Source of the DNA: Flavobacteriales bacterium
GTDB lineage: Bacteria > Bacteroidota > Bacteroidia > Flavobacteriales > ECT2AJA-044
Direction: 5' to 3'
DNA length: 41,906 nucleotides
NCBI GenBank assembly: GCA_021296215.1
Contig: JAGWBA010000013.1
Span: 1 to 41,906 of the forward strand
The stretch's first letter is position 1. The number at the start of each line of letters is the position of its first letter. Below the pieces are notes generated by a model. It saw only the letters and a list, made by a program, of their open reading frames with translations, made no database searches and was not told the origin of the DNA. Positions 1 to 8,259 of this stretch are shown one piece after another. The translations under genes and the position numbers were made by a program.

Positions 1-19
1 TTTTATCTATCCACTGCAC

Positions 20-658
20 TCAAGCACCATCCGCGCTCTTGACCTTATCCGGGTCAGGCTTTTCGACTGACTCTATAAGTCCGGCTTCCAAGGCGCGATT
101 GACGATATTTTCGATCCAGGCATCGTCGCGATTCGACGCAGGATCGAACTCGGACTTCAGGTCATTGTCGTAAATGGACGCCATGGTTTGCCAGAAAACG
201 GCGTTGACTCCCCCGCGGTATTCCTTAATGATATCGTGTGTGGTTCGCCCCGTTTCGCGATTGACCAGCTTTACGAGCACTACGCCCTCGCTTCGAGTTA
301 AAGTCTTCAGCGTGTCCTTGAAATTCTCGGACATATACTTCTGGATGTACTTGGCATATTTTCGCCGTTTTCTTCGGCGATCCTCACCCTCGAGTTCGGC
401 CTCCATCCCGTACAGCTGCTCTGCCGCTTCTTTGGCGTAAGGCCACACCTTAAGCACTTTTCGGCGGAGAATGTAGTAATCGCGTCGGTCGTCGTAACTA
501 CTTAGGTCCGGTAATGCCGTGATCGTAACCTCTTGTAGCATGCTGATCTTCAAGGTGTCGTACCCACGCTCCTGATCGAGTAAAACGGAATCGGGTTGAG
601 CCATTGCCGTTGAACGGCTCAAGAACAAAAGAAAACCAATGATGACTAAGGCTCTCAC
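20..658 (-). CDS. DUF4294 domain-containing secreted protein
   Basis: A 212-residue protein that I recognise as the Bacteroidota DUF4294 family; its biochemical role is not known. An N-terminal hydrophobic segment (residues about 1-20, ending AMAQ) looks like a signal peptide, so it is probably periplasmic. The conserved block follows a Tyr/Asp-rich stretch (DRRDYYILRRKVLKVWPYA) and a very basic patch (DRRRKRRKYAKYIQ). Further conserved parts are the VKLVNRETGRTTHDIIKEYRG segment (given here only as landmark) and the FWQTMASIYDNDLKS segment. It is the last gene of a minus-strand run after accC, with a 27-base gap, so it is probably co-transcribed with it. Only 19 bases lie beyond the stop, so downstream context is unknown. 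Confidence 0.85.
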   Translation of the reverse strand: MRALVIIGFLLFLSRSTAMAQPDSVLLDQERGYDTLKISMLQEVTITALPDLSSYDDRRDYYILRRKVLKVWPYAKEAAEQLYGMEAELEGEDRRRKRRKYAKYIQKYMSENFKDTLKTLTRSEGVVLVKLVNRETGRTTHDIIKEYRGGVNAVFWQTMASIYDNDLKSEFDPASNRDDAWIENIVNRALEAGLIESVEKPDPDKVKSADGA

Positions 659-685
659 GATATAAAAACGCCCTTGAAAGGCCTA

Positions 686-2176
686 TTATTGGAGGCGGTT
701 ACGCTTCCATTTCGACGCACTTGTTCCAGTCTCGGTGGCCGGTTTCAACATTTTTGATTGATTGGCGTGACGAATGAGTGCCGCTGCCACTATCGCCGCG
801 ATGGTCTCTTCATCACCTTCTGTGCGATCGAGCATTTGGGGCTCAAAGTACTTCTTAACGAAATGAGTATCGAAGTTTCCGCTCGTAAAAGCTTCGTGAT
901 TCATAACGAAAGCTCCGAACGACAAGGTGGTCTCTACACCTGAAATCTCGTAGTCGGCGATAGCTCTTTTCATTCGCTGGATCGCCTCGGTCCTATCTTT
1001 CCCATAAGTGACCAGTTTGGAGATCATCGGGTCGTAGTAGATAGGCACATCCATACCCTCTTCGAATCCGTCATCGACTCGAATACCCGGCCCTGCCGGA
1101 CGTTTATACGTTTTCAATCGACCGATGTCCGGCAAAAAGTTGTTCTGAGGATTCTCGGCGTATACCCGCACTTCAACAGCGTGTCCAACCAATGGAATAT
1201 CTTCCTGTGAATAACCTAACTCCTCCCCTCGAGCTACGCAGATCTGTTCGCGAACTAAATCGAATCCAGTGATCATCTCGGTAACGGGATGCTCCACCTG
1301 CAGACGAGTATTCATTTCGAGGAAGTAGAAATTTCGATCTTCATCGACCAAGAACTCCACAGTTCCAGCACTAACATACTTGCAAGCTCTGGCCACATCA
1401 CATGCCGCTTCGCCCATTCGCTTGCGCATTTCTGGAGTCAAGATCGCCGATGGCGCTTCCTCCACGACTTTTTGGTGACGGCGCTGGATCGAGCATTCGC
1501 GCTCGTGGAAATACACCACATTTCCTTGCGTGTCGGCCATGATCTGAATTTCGATATGTCGAGGTCCGGCTACATACTTTTCAATGAATACCGCTCCGTT
1601 TCCAAAAGCACTTGTGGCCTCCGACACGGCCAACTCCATTTGCTCCAAGAACTCCGAACTTTCCTCTACGATGCGCATTCCTTTTCCCCCACCTCCGGCA
1701 GAAGCTTTGATCAAGATGGGAAACCCGATCTCCTCCGCGATCTTCTTCGCCGCTTCAATGTCTGAAATAGCTTCATCGGTACCCGGAACCATAGGAATAT
1801 CGTAGCCTTTAACCGCAGCCTTGGCCGAAAGCTTATCACCCATAACTTCCATGGCTTCCGGTGATGGACCGATCAACGTAAGACCGGCATCGGTTACCTT
1901 TCGTGCGAACGCGGCATTCTCCGACAAGAACCCGTAGCCCGGATGGATGCCTTCGACACCGAGATCTTTGCAGATGGCAATGATCTTGTCCATATCCAAG
2001 TAACTCTGATTCGATGGCGGGGGTCCTACGCAAACGGCTTCATCGGCATAGCGTACGTGAGGAGCCTTTCGGTCGGCTTCACTGTAAATGGCTACTGTCG
2101 AAATCCCCATGTCCTTGGCTGTACGCATGACCCGCTGTGCAATTTCTCCTCGATTGGCTACTAAAATCTTCTTCAT
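686..2176 (-). CDS. accC: Acetyl-/propionyl-CoA carboxylase, biotin carboxylase subunit
   Basis: Biotin carboxylase, which carboxylates biotin on a carrier protein with ATP and bicarbonate for fatty-acid or propionyl-CoA metabolism. Visible features are the N-terminal ILVANRGEIA fold, the ATP-grasp glycine loop AGGGGKGM near residue 165, the HERECSIQRRHQK segment, and the metal and active-site segment EMNTRLQVEHPVTE. At about 496 residues it is some 45 longer than the classical 450-residue AccC. The extra C-terminal part (after YFEPQ) is common in Bacteroidota homologues. A GTG one codon upstream at 2179 abuts the previous stop, but the ATG at 2176 gives the canonical MKKILVANRG start. No biotin carrier or carboxyltransferase gene is adjacent, so acetyl versus propionyl specificity is undecided. 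Confidence 0.95.
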   Translation of the reverse strand: MKKILVANRGEIAQRVMRTAKDMGISTVAIYSEADRKAPHVRYADEAVCVGPPPSNQSYLDMDKIIAICKDLGVEGIHPGYGFLSENAAFARKVTDAGLTLIGPSPEAMEVMGDKLSAKAAVKGYDIPMVPGTDEAISDIEAAKKIAEEIGFPILIKASAGGGGKGMRIVEESSEFLEQMELAVSEATSAFGNGAVFIEKYVAGPRHIEIQIMADTQGNVVYFHERECSIQRRHQKVVEEAPSAILTPEMRKRMGEAACDVARACKYVSAGTVEFLVDEDRNFYFLEMNTRLQVEHPVTEMITGFDLVREQICVARGEELGYSQEDIPLVGHAVEVRVYAENPQNNFLPDIGRLKTYKRPAGPGIRVDDGFEEGMDVPIYYDPMISKLVTYGKDRTEAIQRMKRAIADYEISGVETTLSFGAFVMNHEAFTSGNFDTHFVKKYFEPQMLDRTEGDEETIAAIVAAALIRHANQSKMLKPATETGTSASKWKRNRLQ

Positions 2177-2179
2177 CAC

Positions 2180-2806
2180 TTATTTTTTGATAAGGCGTAC
2201 CACGCCCTGATACTGTTCACTTTCCCAACGAACTAAGTAGTTTCCCGCCGCTAAAGCACTCAAATCCCATTCCAACTCATGGCTTCCATTCACCCGGGCC
2301 TCACGGACGATTCGCCCATATAAATCGTACAGCTCGATTCGCTCAATTTGATCATTATTCTCCCAACGAATGGTTATGCGACCTGCGGTCGGATTTGGAC
2401 CTATGGCAACCCATACATCATTAAGCTCACCTATCGACGCCGTGGCCGTTTGAAAACTCACATTTCCCCCATACCACTCTCCGGTAAAATCCTGAGCAAA
2501 AGCTCGGACGTAGTACTGGGTATTCGGTGAGAGTCCATTCATGGTCACATCGTGCTGACCCGTTCCTTGGCCATTGGACATCATTCCGGCATTTGTGTCA
2601 AGCGTCGGATCCATGACTAGATCCCATACGACACCGCGCGAAAAAATGAAATTACCTCCATCGCTGAGGATGTCGCCACCCGATGTAGCAGAAGTGGAAG
2701 TAATGTTAGATACTGGTAGCGTTACCAAATTGGGGCCCTCGATATCGCTCTGAGCGAATACTAAAAACGGAAGAGAAAAGGTAAGTGTGACAAGGAGTTT
2801 TTTCAT
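2180..2806 (-). CDS. T9SS-sorted secreted protein with fibronectin type III-like domain
   Basis: A 208-residue exported protein with a signal peptide at about residues 1-18 (MKKLLVTLTFSLPFLVFAQ). One FnIII-like domain (about 25-120) has the Bacteroidota pattern of SGGDILSDGG followed by ARGVVWD-like and LSPNTQYYVRAFA segments. A C-terminal type A sorting domain starts at about residue 130 (GPNPTAGRITI, YDLYGR, LAAGNYLVRW) and ends in a dibasic KK. Such C-terminal domains direct proteins through the type IX secretion system to the cell surface. The gene ends three bases before the accC ATG, so the two are probably co-transcribed even though their functions look unrelated. Ligand unknown. Confidence 0.85.
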   Translation of the reverse strand: MKKLLVTLTFSLPFLVFAQSDIEGPNLVTLPVSNITSTSATSGGDILSDGGNFIFSRGVVWDLVMDPTLDTNAGMMSNGQGTGQHDVTMNGLSPNTQYYVRAFAQDFTGEWYGGNVSFQTATASIGELNDVWVAIGPNPTAGRITIRWENNDQIERIELYDLYGRIVREARVNGSHELEWDLSALAAGNYLVRWESEQYQGVVRLIKK

Positions 2807-2822
2807 CTCGGCTAATTTAGCT

Positions 2823-2830
2823 CGAAGATA
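2823..2830 (-). promoter_or_regulatory. Possible -7 promoter box for the T9SS-accC-DUF4294 run
   Basis: On the minus strand this reads TATCTTCG, one mismatch from the Bacteroidota -7 consensus TAnnTTTG. It lies 16 bases upstream of the ATG at 2806 and immediately downstream of the sucC terminator, where a new promoter would be expected. I see no clear -33 TTG. Confidence 0.35.
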
Positions 2831-2833
2831 TAA

Positions 2834-2861
2834 AAAAGGGCTCCACGGAGGAAGCCCTTTT
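2834..2861 (-). terminator. Intrinsic terminator after sucC
   Basis: A 9-bp perfect stem (AAAAGGGCT with AGCCCTTTT) around a loop whose ends (CC and GG) can pair further. On the minus strand the hairpin is followed by a run of six T (2832-2837). It lies about 115 bases beyond the sucC stop, and the symmetry of the A/T flanks means it could act in both directions. Confidence 0.8.
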
Positions 2862-2872
2862 AGAACCTATTC

Positions 2873-2926
2873 AGGTTGCGCTATGTCTATCATCATCTTC
2901 ATGATGACACTTCAAAGATGCAACCT
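2873..2926 (-). other. Nested inverted repeats in the sucC 3' region
   Basis: An outer 7-bp repeat (AGGTTGC at 2873-2879 with GCAACCT at 2920-2926) encloses an inner perfect 7-bp hairpin (TCATCAT at 2890-2896, tetraloop, ATGATGA at 2901-2907). It sits between the sucC stop and the terminator, so it would be part of the sucC 3' untranslated RNA. No known RNA family was recognised. Confidence 0.4.
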
Positions 2927-2953
2927 ATATGCCGAGTCGTGTTACAACCTCGT

Positions 2954-2967
2954 TGCAACATGTTGCA
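2954..2967. other. 14-bp perfect palindrome just after sucC
   Basis: TGCAACATGTTGCA is fully self-complementary and starts 8 bases after the sucC stop codon. GCAAC also recurs at 2920-2924. It could be a protein-binding site or part of the structured 3' region. Nothing further can be said from sequence. Confidence 0.35.
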
Positions 2968-2975
2968 CTATTGTT

Positions 2976-4166
2976 TCATGCCAAAACCTCCCTCACTTTG
3001 TCAGCAGCTTCTTGAAGCAGAATAGCTGACTCTACCTGTAGTCCACTGTTGTCGATGATGTCTTTAGCTTCTTCGGCATTAGTTCCCTGAAGACGCGCGA
3101 TGATCGGAACATTGATATCTTCCATGTTGCGATAAGCATCAACGATACCCTGAGCCACTCGGTCGCACCGAACGATTCCTCCAAAGATGTTCACGAGTAT
3201 GGCCTCGACATTCTCATCTTTCAAAATGATGCGGAAAGCATTCTCAACGCGCTTTGCATCGGCCGTTCCACCAACGTCGAGAAAGTTCGCAGGATTACCA
3301 CCGGCTTGCTTGATAATGTCCATGGTCGCCATAGCTAGTCCGGCACCATTTACCATACATCCGACATTACCATCCAACTTAACGAAGTTCAAGCCGAACT
3401 CTCCGGCTTCAACCTCGGTCGGATCCTCCTCGCGCTTATCGCGCAATTCAGCGAGGTCTTTGTGACGGAACAAAGAATTTCCATCCAAAGTCACTTTAGC
3501 ATCTACGGCCAATATCTTGTTGTCCGAGGTCTTGAGTACTGGGTTGATCTCAAACAAGCTCGAGTCGGCACCTGAGTATGCGTTCCATAAAGACATGGAA
3601 AACTTCACCATATTCTTGAATGCATCTCCTTCAAGTCCAAGGTTAAATGCAATACGACGTGCTTGGAAAGGCAACAAGCCCAATGCCGGGTCAATTTCTT
3701 CTTTGTGGATGAGCTCCGGAGTTTCTTCGGCAACTTGCTCGATATCCATTCCTCCCTCAGTAGAGTAAACGACCATATTGCGGCCCGTTTCGCGATTCAA
3801 CAGAATCGACATATAGATCTCTGAAGTTTCGAATTCTCCCGGGTAATACACGTCCTCGGCGATCAAAACCTGATTGACCAACTTTCCTTCTGCCGAAGTT
3901 TGTGGCGTAACCAAATGCATGCCGATGATGTTCGACGCATGCTCGCGCACCTCATCCAAACTTTTAGCCAATTTAACACCACCACCTTTTCCGCGTCCAC
4001 CAGCGTGAACCTGAGCTTTCACGACCCACCAAGAAGTGCCGGTTTGCTCCGTCATTTTCTTTGCCGCTTCCACTGCCTCGTCGGGAATACTTGCGACAAT
4101 TCCTCGTTGAACGTTTACACCGTACGATGCTAGGATGTCTTTACCTTGATATTCGTGTAGATTCAT
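2976..4166 (-). CDS. sucC: Succinate--CoA ligase (ADP-forming), beta subunit
   Basis: Beta subunit of succinyl-CoA synthetase, a TCA-cycle enzyme that couples succinyl-CoA hydrolysis to nucleotide triphosphate formation. It needs the SucD alpha subunit, which is not in the window. From the ATG at 4166 it has 396 residues and begins with the diagnostic MNLHEYQGKDIL. An upstream in-frame start at 4193 would add nine non-conserved residues and overlap the promoter box, so it is rejected. The ATP-grasp segment KAQVHAGGRGKGGGVK lies near residues 45-60, followed by the FEINPVL and NIFGGIVRCDRVAQGI blocks. It is transcribed divergently from the DUF5916 gene and ends at its own terminator, so it is probably monocistronic. 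Confidence 0.96.
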   Translation of the reverse strand: MNLHEYQGKDILASYGVNVQRGIVASIPDEAVEAAKKMTEQTGTSWWVVKAQVHAGGRGKGGGVKLAKSLDEVREHASNIIGMHLVTPQTSAEGKLVNQVLIAEDVYYPGEFETSEIYMSILLNRETGRNMVVYSTEGGMDIEQVAEETPELIHKEEIDPALGLLPFQARRIAFNLGLEGDAFKNMVKFSMSLWNAYSGADSSLFEINPVLKTSDNKILAVDAKVTLDGNSLFRHKDLAELRDKREEDPTEVEAGEFGLNFVKLDGNVGCMVNGAGLAMATMDIIKQAGGNPANFLDVGGTADAKRVENAFRIILKDENVEAILVNIFGGIVRCDRVAQGIVDAYRNMEDINVPIIARLQGTNAEEAKDIIDNSGLQVESAILLQEAADKVREVLA

Positions 4167-4190
4167 CTGGAAATTTGTTTGAATGCACGG

Positions 4191-4198
4191 CAAAAGTA
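4191..4198 (-). promoter_or_regulatory. -7 promoter box of sucC
   Basis: Minus strand TACTTTTG matches TAnnTTTG exactly, 24 bases upstream of the sucC ATG. A -33 TTG at the usual 17-23 base spacing is not visible. Confidence 0.6.
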
Positions 4199-4252
4199 CA
4201 TCGTTAAGCCCAATTATCGAAAAACCCAGAGCGCCTTTAATCCATTAAGGTT

Positions 4253-4290
4253 ACGTTAACGTTCTAATATGCCTATAGTCCTTACCTTTG
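4253..4290 (+). promoter_or_regulatory. Promoter region of the DUF5916 gene with palindrome
   Basis: TACCTTTG at 4283-4290 is an exact TAnnTTTG -7 box, 43 bases upstream of the ATG at 4334. A 10-bp perfect palindrome ACGTTAACGT (4253-4262) occupies the place where the -33 element should be, which would suit an operator. That role is inference. Confidence 0.5.
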
Positions 4291-4333
4291 CCCACTCGAG
4301 CTCCTTTGTCCTGGGCTCTTCAAATGTCCTTTA

Positions 4334-6754
4334 ATGAAGTGGTCCGCCCTATTTTTAGTGCTTGCTGTGTCGCTGTATGTTTTTGCTCAATCGGGCGAAC
4401 AAAAGCGCATTCAAGCAGTTCGAGTGGATTCGCCCCCGAAGATCGATGGAGATATTTCCGATGCCATCTGGCTATCCGCTCCAATTGCGACGGGTTTTAC
4501 TGAGTTGGATCCGGACAATGGCGCTCCGCCTGCGGCGGGAATGGAAACTGAGGTGCGTATATTGTGCGATGACGACGCCTTGTACTTCTCGTTCAAAAAC
4601 TTCGATATCCAACCCGACAGCGTTCTACGCGAACTTGGATCGCGCGATAGCCAAAACAAGAACGCGGATTACGTCGCCGTTTGGCTCAACCTTTACGCTG
4701 ACGGTCAAAACGATATCAACTTTTTCCTTTCCGCCTCAGGAGTTCAAATGGACAGTCGGACTACTATTTACGGTGACGATCTCGCGTGGAACGCCGTATG
4801 GGAGAGGGCCGTTGAAATGACCGACTACGGCTGGAGTGCCGAATTCAAGATTCCCTACTACGCCCTGAGGATTCCAGAAACAGATGTGCTATGGGGGTTG
4901 AACATGGGCCGTTACGTTCGCCGCACAAGCAAACTGTATACATGGAATTTCATCGACAAATCATTCGGCACCTACGAACAACAAAATGGCCGCATCGAAG
5001 GGATCAGTAATATAGAACCTCAGGTTCGACTAAGCCTCATGCCGTACGTCTCCGGTTACCTCAACAATTACGACGGGTAAGCGAGTACCGACTACAATGC
5101 TGGATTAGACCTCAAGTACGGAATCAATAATGCCTTCACCTTGGACATGACCCTGGTCCCTGACTTTGGACAAGCTAAGCTCGACAACCAAGTACTGAAT
5201 CTCTCAACTTTCGAAGTTCGATTTCAAGAAAACCGACAATTCTTTACAGAGGGAACCGAACTCTTTTCAAAAGGTGATTTCTTCTATTCCAGACGTGTCG
5301 GCGGTGTTCCATACGATGTTGGCAAGCTAGGCGCAATTGCTGATTATACGGGCGAAACAGTAGTGTCAAATCCCCTCCGGGCACGGGTGATCAATGCTAC
5401 TAAGGTATCTGGACGGAACGCCCAAAAGCTCGGCGTTGGAGTCTTCAACGGAATCACGATTAATACATGGGCAACCCTCGAAGATTCGTTAGCTAATCAA
5501 CGGGATGTACTCACCAACCCCACTTCAAATTACAATATGCTCGTTTTGGATCAGCTATACGGAGATAACAACTATGTCACCCTGGTCAATACCAATGTTC
5601 TGCGTCAAGGAGCCCAATACCACGACGCCAATGTAACGGGCCTTATGATTCGCCACCAAACCAAAAATTGTGAGGTCGTGGCTGAAGGTGATGTCCGCTC
5701 CGGCCAGTTGTTCTACGAGGATTCCGTTTCGGTGGGTTATTCGACCAACCTGCAGGTTATGCGCGGCCGTGGGCAGTACCGCTGGTATTTCGGTCATGAA
5801 ATGTTGACCGACAAATACGATATCAACGACATGGGCTTCCTGACCAACAATAATGAGCTCAACCACTACGTAGGATTGAATTACCTCACCTTTGAATCTA
5901 CTGATTGGTACAATAACCTTTTCGGGGATATCTATTTCTACCACGGCCTATTGCAAAACCCCGTGGCCTATCAATATGTGGGTATGGGAATGAATTATCG
6001 GCTTACCTTTAAAAACTTCCTGACCATTGGAGGTAATTTCGACACCGATATACGGGACCAGCACGATTACTTCGAGCCTAGAGAACCGGGCCGATACCTC
6101 ATCCGTCCGGTAAGGACATACGCTGAGTTTTGGTATTCAAGTGATTACCGAAAACCCTTCGCGCTCGATTTTAGACTTGAACGAGCTTGGTATCAAGGCT
6201 TTGGGGCCAATGATTACGGTCTAACTGTATTGCCACGTGTGCGTGTAAACAATCACCTAAGCTTCGTATATCGTTTTCAGAATTTCTGGAATATCAATAA
6301 TGTGGGCTGGGTAAACACAGAAGCGGACGGCGATATAATAATGGGTAAGCGTGACCGTACCACTATGATTAATCCGCTGACCGCCGACTACGTTTTTGAC
6401 GAAAACACCTCTATCAACCTTATATTCCGCCATTATTGGTTCACTGCGGATTACAATGACTACGGAGCGCTCCAAGATGACGGTTCGGTAGTTTGGATGG
6501 GCGATTACAGCGAAAACTACGATGTCAACTTCAATGCTTGGAATATCGACCTCACGTTCTCCTGGTGGTTCGCCCCGGGTAGTCAAATGACATTCCTGTA
6601 CCGACAAGCTATCCTATCATCAAATGGAGACCCCGAATTGGCCTTCGCAGATAATTTGCAGGACCTCTTTTGGCGTGAACAACAAAATAATTTTAGCTTG
6701 CGCCTCATCTATTGGCTCGATTACAACACCTTGATCCATAACAGAAAGAAATGA
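4334..6754 (+). pseudogene. DUF5916 (CBM9-like) outer-membrane-type protein, interrupted by one stop
   Basis: A signal peptide (MKWSALFLVLAVSLYVFAQ) is followed by a CBM9-like domain at about residues 25-230 (PPKIDGDISDAIW, VAVWLNLY, WSAEFKIPYYALR). The large DUF5916 domain ends in beta-strand-rich sequence typical of an outer-membrane barrel. TAA at 5078-5080 splits the reading frame after GYLNNYDG. Translation continues in the same frame without any other defect (ASTDYNAGLDLKYGI...) to 6754, about 806 codons in all. The second half is fully conserved in character, so the stop is recent or a sequencing error. These proteins are usually secreted or outer-membrane proteins of unknown substrate, often annotated as carbohydrate-binding. 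The stop overlaps the lolD start (ATGA). A GCCTGCGGC repeat lies at 4528-4536. Confidence 0.8.
4528..4536 (-). repeat. Dispersed hairpin motif GCCGCAGGC, copy 1
   Basis: On the minus strand the core GCCGCAGGC is flanked by CC and GG, which pair. The context is CATTCC before and GGAG after. It encodes PPAAG on the plus strand in the DUF5916 gene. Confidence 0.6.
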
Positions 6755-7419
6755 TTCGCGCAGAGAATATTTTCAAATCCTACGACGACCTACGGGTTCT
6801 TAACGACGTTAGCCTGCACGTTAAAACCGGTGAAGTGGTGAGTATTGTTGGAGCAAGTGGCGCGGGTAAGACGACCCTCCTTCAAATCCTCGGAACGCTC
6901 GACAAACCCGATTCGGGCAGTGTCTATATTAATGACCAGCGCATCGATCAACTTGGCTCCAGAAAACTGAGCGATTTCCGAAATCGACACGTGGGATTCA
7001 TCTTTCAGTTTCATCATCTCCTTCCCGAATTCACGGCCATCGAGAACATCTGCATGCCTGCTTTCATCCGCGAAGTACCAAGAGCGGCTGCAACTGAACG
7101 CGCTAAGGAACTCTTGGGATTCCTAGGCCTAACCTCACGAGCAGAACACAAGCCCGGCGAGCTGTCAGGCGGGGAACAACAACGCGTGGCCGTGGCCCGC
7201 GCTTTGGTGAATCATCCCGATGTGGTTTTTGCCGATGAACCCTCCGGTAACCTCGATAGCCAGAACGCTACGGAACTTCACGAACTCTTCTTTCGCCTTC
7301 GAGCCGAATTTGGGCAAACCTTCGTCATCGTCACTCATAATAAAGAGTTGGCCGAAATGGCCGACCGCACGTTACACATGATGGACGGCCGTATCGATCG
7401 CGACGAACCCCATGCATAA
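6751..7419 (+). CDS. lolD: ABC transporter ATP-binding protein, lipoprotein-releasing (LolD-type)
   Basis: A 222-residue ATPase of the LolCDE/MacB class that powers release of lipoproteins from the inner membrane. It has Walker A GASGAGKT at residues 34-41, a Q-loop near [13 protein letters not shown], the signature [15 protein letters not shown], Walker [13 protein letters not shown] and the switch histidine in VIVTHNKEL. The [16 protein letters not shown] segment is typical of LolD. Its start overlaps the preceding stop by four bases and its end overlaps the next gene by eight, indicating translational coupling. No permease gene is adjacent, which is common for lolD in Bacteroidota. Confidence 0.92.
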   Translation: MIRAENIFKSYDDLRVLNDVSLHVKTGEVVSIVGASGAGKTTLLQILGTLDKPDSGSVYINDQRIDQLGSRKLSDFRNRHVGFIFQFHHLLPEFTAIENICMPAFIREVPRAAATERAKELLGFLGLTSRAEHKPGELSGGEQQRVAVARALVNHPDVVFADEPSGNLDSQNATELHELFFRLRAEFGQTFVIVTHNKELAEMADRTLHMMDGRIDRDEPHA

Positions 7420-8173
7420 AACGGAACTCAAAGCATATCTCGACGAAAAGGTTGATCAGTACGAGCACCCGCGCTTCCTTCTCGACGATCCCATTCAAAT
7501 TCCGCATCGTTTCTCCCTTCGGGAGGATGTGGAAGTCAGTGCTTTTTTCAGCGCCACGATTGCCTGGGGTCAACGCAAGACCATTATTCAAAACGCTTCT
7601 AGGTTGATTGAGCTCATGGGAAATAGCCCCTATGACTTCGTTATGGAACACAGAGAAGAACACCTCGATCGATTTTCAACTTGGTGCCACCGGACTTTTC
7701 AACCCGAAGACCTCGCCTACTTCCTTAAATCGCTCAGAGAGCTCTATCGCAAATTCGACACCTTGGAATCGGCCTTTCTCGATACCGATAACCCAACCCT
7801 CAAAAACGGCATTCATAATTTTCATCGAGAGTTCTTCACTTTTGATCCTCCGATACGCACACTCAAGCACGTAAGTGACCCATTCAAAGGATCAGCGGCC
7901 AAACGACTGAATATGTTCCTCCGTTGGATGGTTCGCCCGGCTGATCGAGGAGTGGATTTTGGTCTTTGGACCAACATTGAACCGGCACAGTTAAGTTGCC
8001 CACTCGATGTTCATAGCGGCAACGTTGCACGTAAACTCGGGCTACTCAAACGGAAGCAAAACGACTGGAAAAGCGTCGAAGAACTCGATACTACTCTGCG
8101 CCACTTCGACCCCAAAGACCCTGTCAAATACGATTTCGCCTTGTTCGGACTGGGGGTTTTCGAAAAGCTCTGA
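7412..8173 (+). CDS. TIGR02757 family protein
   Basis: A 253-residue protein that matches the TIGR02757 family known from Bacteroidota and some spirochaetes; its activity is uncharacterised. Recognisable segments are [19 protein letters not shown], the [18 protein letters not shown] helix, [26 protein letters not shown]-like (here [14 protein letters not shown]) and the terminal [13 protein letters not shown]. The helical pattern with [12 protein letters not shown] and the terminal [10 protein letters not shown] resembles HhH-GPD DNA glycosylase relatives, but I see no certain catalytic Asp, so I do not claim that role. It overlaps lolD by eight bases and is cotranscribed with it. Confidence 0.85.
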   Translation: MHKTELKAYLDEKVDQYEHPRFLLDDPIQIPHRFSLREDVEVSAFFSATIAWGQRKTIIQNASRLIELMGNSPYDFVMEHREEHLDRFSTWCHRTFQPEDLAYFLKSLRELYRKFDTLESAFLDTDNPTLKNGIHNFHREFFTFDPPIRTLKHVSDPFKGSAAKRLNMFLRWMVRPADRGVDFGLWTNIEPAQLSCPLDVHSGNVARKLGLLKRKQNDWKSVEELDTTLRHFDPKDPVKYDFALFGLGVFEKL

Positions 8174-8220
8174 ATGTCATTTCCGATACTTTTTCAATAC
8201 AAATTCAGTCACAATAAAGG

Positions 8221-8253
8221 TTGTATTAACCGCCGTCCTTTTCCTTACCTTTG
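8221..8253 (+). promoter_or_regulatory. Promoter of the BatA-like gene, nearly leaderless
   Basis: TTG at 8221-8223, 22 bases, then TACCTTTG at 8246-8253: a full Bacteroidota promoter within the 17-23 spacing. The box ends only six bases before the ATG at 8260, so the transcript would begin at or within a few bases of the start codon. Confidence 0.65.
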
Positions 8254-8259
8254 CCCCCA

